Shown: positions 1-5,671 of the stretch, piece after piece
Layout of the letters: every line of letters starts with the position of its first letter
Numbering within the stretch: position 1 is the first letter of the stretch
Assembly: GCA_025455725.1 (NCBI GenBank)
Contig: JALOLY010000046.1
Coordinates: forward strand, 1 to 7,284
Reading direction: 5' to 3'
DNA: 7,284 nt
Source of the DNA: Amoebophilaceae bacterium
GTDB lineage: Bacteria; Bacteroidota; Bacteroidia; Cytophagales; Amoebophilaceae
Translations under genes and position numbers: made by a program
The notes under the pieces: generated by a model
The model's input: only the letters and a program-made list of their open reading frames with translations
Databases searched by the model: none
Told to the model about the DNA's origin: nothing

Positions 1-1056
1 GAACAGGAGTGTGCGGAGCGGTTATCGACTGCAGCGGAAGAGCACGAGAGGCAGCTGGCACATCAGACATCATTACTCAAGCAAAAGGAGGCACAGCTCC
101 ATACCCAAGAGCAAGAGCACCAACGTTTGGCCGAAGATCACGCAGCATTACAAACAGCTCTAGCACGAGAGTATGAGAAATTAGCGGCAGCGGAGTCAGC
201 ACGTCAAACAGCAGCATCAGCGTTGGCGGAAAAGGAGCAAGAGTGTGAGCAATTAACGGCAGCAGCGGAAGAGCACGAGAGGCAGCTGGCACATCAGGAG
301 TCGTTGTACCAAACAGCTGAGACGGCATGCCAAACAGCAGAGACATCACTGAAGCAAAAGGAACGAGATTATGAACGTCTGGTCGAAGCGTACCAGCAGC
401 TAGCACAAGTATTGGTCTCCTCAGTGGTTTTTGGGGAAAAGCAATGGGAGCAGTACTTCGGGAAGGTGGGCACAGCGCCACGGCTACCAATCGAAATAGG
501 GGAGGTCTTGAGTAGCCCTTGCCCATTCTGTCCAGACCAGCAGGTCAAAGACACGCACCTGCTGGTCTTGATACCATCTACCGTCAACGACAAGCCTTTT
601 AGCTTAAACCTGCTTGGGGAGCTTATACGAAAACCCAAGGCAGGGAACTACAGAACGAAGTACCGCTACTACGATAGGGGCGTTCAGGATGTGTTGGGCA
701 ACAAGCAATCTTTCAATCACTCTTATTGGGTATTGATAACGCGAGATGTGCTGCCTAGCAGTAGGAAGAAGAGATATGGGGACCAAAAGGGCTTGATTGC
801 TGGGCACGTGCACTATGATGTGCCCTATGCGCTGGAGGCAGCAACGGCCGCTTTGTTGCATTATGCCCGTACTGGTAAGCCTCTCTATACGGCTGATCCT
901 TGGACCTACACCCGGTGCCAAGATCTGGTCGATAACTACCCGACTGTTGTCGGTGGGTTCAATGGTTCGGGCCTCAGCGTCAGCTACGACTTCTCTGATG
1001 ACTCCGTAGATAGATACGGTGTTGCGGGTTGCCGGAGATTTTCTTATCAACCATGA
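1..1056 (+). CDS. Coiled-coil protein with conserved C-terminal module of protist-associated bacteria (5' partial)
   Basis: The frame is open from base 1 to a TGA at 1054-1056, so the gene begins left of the window and 351 residues are visible. A TTG at 127 could be read as a start, but the coiled coil continues unbroken upstream of it, so I treat the gene as truncated by the window. Residues 1 to about 137 are Glu/Gln/Ala/Leu-rich heptads with internal repeats, which indicates a long coiled coil. Residues about 140-351 are globular. Landmarks are LPIEIGEVL, SSPCPFCP (Cys174, Cys177), THLLVLIP, LGELI, YRYYD, SYWVLITRDVL, DPWTYTRCQ, VVGGF and a terminal GVAGCRRF. From memory, the same landmark order occurs at the C-terminus of many hypothetical proteins of Chlamydia-related bacteria and other amoeba symbionts, after variable N-terminal parts. 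The biochemical function is unknown. A host-interaction or effector role is inference only. No signal peptide can be assessed. Confidence 0.85.
   Translation, partial: EQECAERLSTAAEEHERQLAHQTSLLKQKEAQLHTQEQEHQRLAEDHAALQTALAREYEKLAAAESARQTAASALAEKEQECEQLTAAAEEHERQLAHQESLYQTAETACQTAETSLKQKERDYERLVEAYQQLAQVLVSSVVFGEKQWEQYFGKVGTAPRLPIEIGEVLSSPCPFCPDQQVKDTHLLVLIPSTVNDKPFSLNLLGELIRKPKAGNYRTKYRYYDRGVQDVLGNKQSFNHSYWVLITRDVLPSSRKKRYGDQKGLIAGHVHYDVPYALEAATAALLHYARTGKPLYTADPWTYTRCQDLVDNYPTVVGGFNGSGLSVSYDFSDDSVDRYGVAGCRRFSYQP
31..66 (+). repeat. Intragenic repeat, copy 1
   Basis: This 36-base stretch is identical to bases 262-297. Both copies lie in the same reading frame of the coiled-coil gene and encode AAEEHERQLAHQ. 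The spacing is 231 bases (77 codons). Similarity continues upstream, with EQEC encoded at both 1-12 and 235-246, shifted by a one-codon indel. Confidence 0.9.
262..297 (+). repeat. Intragenic repeat, copy 2
   Basis: This is the second identical copy of the 36-base stretch at 31-66. Downstream the copies diverge (TSLLKQKE after copy 1, ESLYQTAE after copy 2), but a related SLKQKE reappears after the QTAET insertion. This suggests duplication of a roughly 77-residue unit followed by small insertions. Confidence 0.9.
310..351 (+). repeat. Tandem 21-base heptad duplication
   Basis: Two adjacent 21-base units (310-330 and 331-351) match at 15 of 21 positions and encode QTAETAC and QTAETSL. The unit is exactly one coiled-coil heptad. 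It sits just after the second copy of the long repeat, where it lengthens the coil without changing its register. Confidence 0.7.
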
Positions 1057-1134
1057 AATATTTGTTGCGGTCATGCTCGGTTATGCCAAGAGCTTATGGC
1101 AACTTTGGGCCATAGATGTCTCTGCCTGTTGACT

Positions 1135-2289
1135 ATGGATGTTTACCTAGATAATGCCGCTACCACTGCTTTGGACCCAGAAGTTTTGGAGGCCATGCTG
1201 CCGTACATGCGTGCGTTGTGTGGCAATCCTTCTTCTATCCACAGTCATGGCAGAAGGGCGAAGGTGGCGGTGGAAAAAGCCCGCAAGTGTGTGGCTACCC
1301 TGCTCAACGTATCGCCTGCGGAGGTCTTTTTTACTGCTAGTGGCACAGAAGGTAACAACATGGCACTTTGGGGCAGCGTAGCAGCCTCATCTATAGACCA
1401 TGTGATTACTTCGTCTATAGAGCACCATGCGGTGCTCCAACCTCTAGAGAAAATGCGGCAGGCAGGCCAGATTCAGTTGCACTGGGTTCGGGTAGACGCT
1501 CAAGGAAACCTACAGTATGACCACTTGGAATACCTACTCAAAACGAATGAGCGTGTTTTGGTCAGCTTGATGCATGCCAACAACGAGATAGGTAACCTCA
1601 ACGATTTGGCTCGTATCGGGGCACTCTGCCAAACTTATGGTGCTATTTTTCATACTGATGCCGTGCAGACCATTGGACACTGTATGTTGGACTTTCAGAC
1701 CTTACCCGTGCACTTGGCGGTGGGGTCTGCTCATAAGTTTCATGGTCCTCAGGGGGTCGGTCTTATCTACATCCGTAGTGGTACTCAGGTGTCTCCAATC
1801 ATTGATGGGGGGGCGCAGGAGCGAAACATGCGAGGAGGTACAGAGCATGTGCCAGGTATTGTAGGACTTGGCAAGGCTCTTGAAATTGCCCACCGAGATA
1901 TGCAGCGAGATCATCAATACATACAAGGACTCAAAGACCACATGATTCAGCGTCTCCAAACTTGTATACCCGGTGTTGTCTTTCATGGGACGAGTGCGCA
2001 TGCTGAAGCTAGTTTGTACACCATCCTGAGCGTCAGCTTACCGCCTTCGGACAGCCATGATATGTTGGTTTTCAATTTAGATATTCAGAAGATTTCAGCT
2101 TCAGTAGGCAGTGCCTGTACCAGTGGTAGCCACGTAGGGTCTCACGTGCTGCAAGCCTTGGGCATTGACCAACGGCGGGGTGCGGTACGATTCTCTTTCA
2201 GCAAATACAATACTGCCGAAGAAATAGACTATGTAGTGGAGCAGTTACGCATGCTCAGCGGGGCACCTGCTCAGTATAAGTCCCGTTGA
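1135..2289 (+). CDS. Cysteine desulfurase, group I IscS/NifS type
   Basis: This PLP enzyme takes sulfur from L-cysteine as an enzyme persulfide and passes it to Fe-S cluster assembly and tRNA thiolation; it acts in the cytoplasm. The 384-residue product is full length. N-terminal YLDNAATT and NPSSIHSHGR are family signatures. His97 (EHHAV), Asp175 and Gln178 (HTDAVQ) are the cofactor-contacting residues, Lys201 (SAHKFHGP) is the Schiff-base lysine, Cys328 (GSACTSGS) is the persulfide cysteine, and Arg352 (VRFSFSKYNT) is the substrate-carboxylate arginine. An in-frame ATG at 1096 would add 13 residues. I chose 1135 because MDVYLDNAATT is where family members begin. No clear ribosome-binding site precedes 1135; a weak AAGAG lies before 1096. 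No Fe-S scaffold gene (iscU, sufBCD) is adjacent, so the sulfur acceptor cannot be read from context. iscS versus nifS is not resolved, so I give no symbol. Confidence 0.95.
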   Translation: MDVYLDNAATTALDPEVLEAMLPYMRALCGNPSSIHSHGRRAKVAVEKARKCVATLLNVSPAEVFFTASGTEGNNMALWGSVAASSIDHVITSSIEHHAVLQPLEKMRQAGQIQLHWVRVDAQGNLQYDHLEYLLKTNERVLVSLMHANNEIGNLNDLARIGALCQTYGAIFHTDAVQTIGHCMLDFQTLPVHLAVGSAHKFHGPQGVGLIYIRSGTQVSPIIDGGAQERNMRGGTEHVPGIVGLGKALEIAHRDMQRDHQYIQGLKDHMIQRLQTCIPGVVFHGTSAHAEASLYTILSVSLPPSDSHDMLVFNLDIQKISASVGSACTSGSHVGSHVLQALGIDQRRGAVRFSFSKYNTAEEIDYVVEQLRMLSGAPAQYKSR

Positions 2290-2395
2290 TTCACTGGATC
2301 ATCGTTTTTGTTGTGTATGCCTTGGCACTTGTACACAGGTCATCACATCTCGTTTGCCGCTACTATTACACAACTCCTTGTATATTTACGGCCTC

Positions 2396-3034
2396 ATGGC
2401 AAAAAATCCTTGGCAATACTATCTGATCGCCTTGATCATCGTCCTTATTGACCAGTCGTCTAAACTTTGGGTGCATTTCAACATGTCGATGGGCTGTGCT
2501 GGAGCTATTCAACTAATTGGTACTTGGTTGAAACTGCACTACACGCTCAATCCGGGCATGGCTTTTGGCATCCAATTTGGGTTTAAGTATGGCAAGCTGT
2601 TGCTGACTTTGGGGCGTATTGTGGCCACCTGTGTGATAGGGTGGTACATTCGACAGCTGGTGCGGGAGATAAGCACCTCTACGCTACTGTTGTGGGGGTG
2701 GGCATTGATATTAGGAGGGGCCGTAGGGAATGTCATCGACAGTACATTTTATGCTGTTTTGTTGGACAACGCTCCGCATGATGCCCCCATGTCTTGGTTT
2801 TATGGACAAGTGATCGACATGGTGTACGTGGATATTTGGGAGTCGAAGCTGCCCGCTTGGCTGCCTTTAATAGGGAATAGTTACTTGTCTTTGTTCCCTA
2901 TTTTTAACATCGCAGACGCGGCTATTTTCCTCGGCGTTGTAGCGGTTTTATGGGACAGAAGAAGAAAACAAAGAGCGCCTATCTCTTCCCCCACCACCTC
3001 ACCAGCAATACCTCTGCATGCGCAAGATCAGTAA
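2396..3034 (+). CDS. lspA: Lipoprotein signal peptidase (signal peptidase II)
   Basis: This inner-membrane aspartyl protease cleaves the signal peptide of diacylglyceryl-modified prolipoproteins at the lipobox, after Lgt. The product has 212 residues. Four hydrophobic segments are visible (about 7-26, 66-84, 96-112, 168-187). Conserved blocks are LIDQSSK (Asp19), LNPGMAFG (Asn52), GGAVGNVID (107-115), QVIDMVY and FNIADAAI; Asp141 and Asp174 are the expected catalytic pair. About 50 residues between the third and fourth segments (about 116-166, with SWFYGQ and LPAWLPLIG) form the extracytoplasmic insert that I associate with Bacteroidota LspA, which makes the protein longer than the roughly 165-residue proteobacterial form. 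The ATG at 2396 fits the family N-terminus. The upstream TTG at 2354 would add 14 unconserved residues. The Pro/Ser-rich tail from about 194 is probably a cytoplasmic extension. It lies 106 bases after the cysteine desulfurase and ends 3 bases from the murC stop on the other strand. Confidence 0.96.
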   Translation: MAKNPWQYYLIALIIVLIDQSSKLWVHFNMSMGCAGAIQLIGTWLKLHYTLNPGMAFGIQFGFKYGKLLLTLGRIVATCVIGWYIRQLVREISTSTLLLWGWALILGGAVGNVIDSTFYAVLLDNAPHDAPMSWFYGQVIDMVYVDIWESKLPAWLPLIGNSYLSLFPIFNIADAAIFLGVVAVLWDRRRKQRAPISSPTTSPAIPLHAQDQ

Positions 3035-3037
3035 TAA

Positions 3038-4432
3038 CTAAAGCCAGTGCGTCAGCAAGAAATGCTTCATTGATGGAATCAAGTCACTGATATCGCCCGC
3101 ACCCACGGTGACGATGATCTCTGGTGGGTTGTACTGGGCCAGCATGTCGATGATCCCTTCTTTGGTACTCATCCATTTTTGGTCGAGTACCATCTGATCA
3201 AATATGCATGCGGAAGTGATCCCTTCAATGGGCGCCTCGCGTGCTGGGTAGATGTCTAGCAAAAAGACTCGATCAGCTAAGTCCAGGCTCCGGGCAAATT
3301 CGCTGGCTAATGCTTGGGTTCTTGTATATAAGTGCGGTTGAAAAACAGTAGTTATTTGCTTGTCAGGGTACAAAGCACGAATGGTTTGTAGCAGGGTAGT
3401 AATTTCTACGGGATGGTGTGCATAGTCATCCAAAAAGATGATCTGTTCGGTCCGTATTACGTACTCAAAGCGCCGCTTAACGCCCTGAAAGGTAGCCATA
3501 CCTCTACGGATAGCCTTGGCGTCTAAGCCCCAACTCAGGCAGGCAGTCATCACTGCCAGAGCATTTTCCACTTGGTGGTATCCAGGTACTGCTAGTCTTA
3601 CGTCTCTAATTTTGACCCCTTCACCTACGTAATCAAAGTAGAAGTCATTTTCCCTGATACACACGTGCTCGGCTCTGACTGTTGCGTCTGTCAAAGCATA
3701 GTCTGTTATCCTGTTGACATCGCTTTTATCAGCGTGTAGCTGTCGTGCTACTTGTTGGTGAACGATGACTTTCCCGGAGGGAGGTACCAGTTTAATGAAT
3801 GATTCAAATGCTTTTTTGAGTTCTTGCTCATCACCGTAAGTATCCAAATGGTCCGGATCGATGGTTGTCACAATAGCCCAACGAGGCCGAAGATGTAGGA
3901 AGGATCGATCAAACTCGTCGGCTTCTATGACCACCAGTGTGTCCTCCTTGATGGTACCATTGATGAGTAAGTTAGACTCATAGCCTCTTGCAATGCCGCC
4001 TAGAAAGGCGATCAAATTCTTCCCTGCACTGTACAGGATGTGCGCCGCCAGAGAGGAAGTCATGGTCTTCCCGTGTGTACCTGCCACTGCCAGGGTAGGG
4101 TGGTGTTGTGTGAGCATCTCTAGCACCTCTGCCCGCTTGTGTACAGTGTATTGGTTAGCTATGAGATGGTTTAATACGCGATTTTTAGAAGAAATCGCCG
4201 GTGTATACACAATGAGGCTTTGGTGCTTGTGGTGTGTAACCTCTTTCGGAATGGCATCGATACAATCTTGAAAGTGCACCCCAATGCCTTCTTTGATCAA
4301 TTGGTCGGTCAGTGCGCTTGCAGCCTGGTCATAACCAAAGACTTGTATAGACTGGGTATTGAACCACCTGGCTATCGCGCTCATCCCGATGCCCCCGACT
4401 CCTATCAAGTAAACATATTGATAATTTTTCAT
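3038..4432 (-). CDS. murC: UDP-N-acetylmuramate--L-alanine ligase
   Basis: This cytoplasmic ATP-dependent ligase adds L-alanine to UDP-MurNAc, the first step of the peptidoglycan stem peptide. The product has 464 residues, normal for the family. The N-terminal UDP-binding domain has GVGGIGMSAIA (11-21). The central ATPase domain has GTHGKT (118-123, Lys122), IEADEFDRSF (169-178) and IDPDHLDTYGD (191-201). The C-terminal domain has DYAHHPVEI (336-344), FQPHLYTRT (364-372) and GAGDISDLI (444-452). One oddity is that residue 124, right after the P-loop GKT, is Met where Thr is usual. The start ATG overlaps the murG stop as ATGA (4432-4429), so the pair is probably translationally coupled and on one transcript. 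In Bacteroidota, ftsQ usually follows murC; here the next gene is convergent lspA, 3 bases away. Confidence 0.97.
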   Translation of the reverse strand: MKNYQYVYLIGVGGIGMSAIARWFNTQSIQVFGYDQAASALTDQLIKEGIGVHFQDCIDAIPKEVTHHKHQSLIVYTPAISSKNRVLNHLIANQYTVHKRAEVLEMLTQHHPTLAVAGTHGKTMTSSLAAHILYSAGKNLIAFLGGIARGYESNLLINGTIKEDTLVVIEADEFDRSFLHLRPRWAIVTTIDPDHLDTYGDEQELKKAFESFIKLVPPSGKVIVHQQVARQLHADKSDVNRITDYALTDATVRAEHVCIRENDFYFDYVGEGVKIRDVRLAVPGYHQVENALAVMTACLSWGLDAKAIRRGMATFQGVKRRFEYVIRTEQIIFLDDYAHHPVEITTLLQTIRALYPDKQITTVFQPHLYTRTQALASEFARSLDLADRVFLLDIYPAREAPIEGITSACIFDQMVLDQKWMSTKEGIIDMLAQYNPPEIIVTVGAGDISDLIPSMKHFLLTHWL

Positions 4433-5556
4433 CCATCGGGTCGGTTGCGCCGATCAGCGGCTGAGGGATTGGTCAAACGAAAAATTTCTTTTGCAACGGC
4501 TTCTGCAGCCCGTGGTCTGGCCCAATATTGCATATTTTTTGCCAAAATTTCTTGGCGAGCCTCAAGCTTCAGCAGCTGTATTATTTCTTGGGCAAGTGTC
4601 TGGATAGCCTCACCATCTTTGACCATTAATGCGGCATTCTTTTCCACCAGTGGCCATACATTCTGAGTCTGATGATCTGCTGTGACATTGGGAGACGGTA
4701 CAAAAATGGTGGGCTTTTGGGCTATACAAAGCTCTGCTACCGCCAAAGCACCTGCCCTAGAAACGACGATATCTGCCGCTGCGTACGCAAGGTCGATGGC
4801 CTGTATAAAAGGATAGACTTTGATGTTGCTTTGTTGCTCTTGTGTAAGCTGTGTCTTAATTTCCTCGAAATACGTATGGCCAGTTGCCCAAAGGATTTGG
4901 AGACCTGCCTCACACAGCGTGTCTAGGGATTGTAAGATGCTTACGTTGATGGTTCTAGCACCTAGGCTTCCCCCTAGTACCAATAGACATTTTTTGTGCG
5001 GGAGTAGGCCAAAATGTGTGTGAGCGGCTTCTCGTTTCCCATTTAACCGTATCAAGTCCTCCCGTATAGGACTACCAGTGTGCACAATTTTCTCTTTAGG
5101 GAAGTAAGCTTCCATGTTTGCGTAAGCCACACAGACCGTATTGACATGGTCAGCTAGAATCTGGTTGGTGAGACCAACGGCTGCGTTTTGCTCTTGGATG
5201 AGTGTAGGAATCCCTCGCTTGGCTGCCATGTACAATATGGGAGCGCTGGCATAACCTCCTGTGCCAACGACCACATCAGGTTGAAAGTCTTTGAGAATAT
5301 TCCGAGCCTTCCATAGACTTGCCCCTAGTCTGAAAGGGAACGAAAGGTTTCGTAGTATTTGCTTGCGCTGTAGCCCTCTAACTCCTAACCCCACAATCGG
5401 ATACCCTGCTTCTGGTACTTTCTGCATCTCCATCTTTCCGCTAGCCCCCACGAATAAAATAGCTGCAGAAGGGTCACGTCGTTTCAACGCATGCGCAATG
5501 GCAATGGCCGGGTATACATGGCCACCTGTGCCCCCTCCACTGATGATGATTTTCAT
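4429..5556 (-). CDS. murG: UDP-GlcNAc:lipid I N-acetylglucosaminyltransferase
   Basis: This GT-B glycosyltransferase works on the cytoplasmic face of the inner membrane and transfers GlcNAc from UDP-GlcNAc to lipid I, giving lipid II. The product has 375 residues, full length. The first glycine-rich loop GGGTGGHVYP is at 7-16 with His13, and the second, VGTGGYASAP, is at 97-106. QEQNAAVGLTN (121-131), GSPIRED (161-167) and GGSLGAR (195-201) follow. In the C-terminal domain SRAGALAVAEL (266-276, Glu275) and VTADHQTQN (291-299) form the UDP-GlcNAc pocket. The ATG at 5556 gives the canonical MKIIISGGGTGGH start; no Shine-Dalgarno is visible, as is common in Bacteroidota. It overlaps murC by 4 bases. 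Upstream, ftsW would be the usual neighbour, but here there are 115 bases and then the HD-domain gene on the same strand. Confidence 0.97.
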   Translation of the reverse strand: MKIIISGGGTGGHVYPAIAIAHALKRRDPSAAILFVGASGKMEMQKVPEAGYPIVGLGVRGLQRKQILRNLSFPFRLGASLWKARNILKDFQPDVVVGTGGYASAPILYMAAKRGIPTLIQEQNAAVGLTNQILADHVNTVCVAYANMEAYFPKEKIVHTGSPIREDLIRLNGKREAAHTHFGLLPHKKCLLVLGGSLGARTINVSILQSLDTLCEAGLQILWATGHTYFEEIKTQLTQEQQSNIKVYPFIQAIDLAYAAADIVVSRAGALAVAELCIAQKPTIFVPSPNVTADHQTQNVWPLVEKNAALMVKDGEAIQTLAQEIIQLLKLEARQEILAKNMQYWARPRAAEAVAKEIFRLTNPSAADRRNRPDG

Positions 5557-5671
5557 AGGATCGTCAAGCTAGCTTTCGCTCGTTTCTTGCAGCGTTACCT
5601 TCCGCCTACCACCCGCGGAGAGTACTAAGACAGTGTCTTGGTTAAAAACAGTGGTCCATGACTGCTGGCTA
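5557..5671. other. Intergenic gap between the HD-domain gene and murG
   Basis: This is the largest gene-free stretch in the window, 115 bases, upstream of murG on the minus strand. I looked for a Bacteroidota-type promoter (TTTG then TAnnTTTG) reading toward murG and found no convincing match. Two short inverted repeats (5601-5605 with 5615-5619, and 5625-5631 with 5635-5641) lack a following T-run in the direction of transcription. No synthetase-domain remnant is encoded here, so the HD protein does not appear to be a recent frameshifted SpoT. Whether murG has its own promoter cannot be decided by eye. Confidence 0.5.

Noticed and set aside
77..526. Long minus-strand open frame opposite the coiled-coil gene
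   Set aside because: It is a Pro/Leu-rich shadow of the GC-rich heptad repeats on the plus strand and has no recognisable domain. The plus-strand frame is open from base 1 and carries a conserved module.
1100..1107. CAACTTTG as a -7 box for the cysteine desulfurase
   Set aside because: It lacks the initial T of TAnnTTTG, and no TTTG lies about 20 bases upstream.
1096..1134. N-terminal extension of the cysteine desulfurase from the ATG at 1096
   Set aside because: The 13 added residues (MATLGHRCLCLLT) are not part of the family fold, and homologues start at the MxVYLDNAATT position. A weak AAGAG before 1096 keeps it possible but less likely.
2353..2388. Bacteroidota-type promoter for lspA (TTTG at 2353, TATATTTA at 2381)
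   Set aside because: The second box deviates from TAnnTTTG at the last base, the 24-base spacing is longer than usual, and transcription would start almost at the ATG. This is not enough to annotate.
5601..5619. TCCGC/GCGGA stem in the gap before murG
   Set aside because: Only 5 pairs with a 9-base loop and no T-run. Such stems are expected by chance.
5625..5641. Inverted repeat CTAAGAC-AGT-GTCTTGG as a terminator after the HD-domain gene
   Set aside because: Read on the minus strand, the outer pairing includes a mismatch and no T-run follows. It also lies on the path to murG, where read-through may be wanted.
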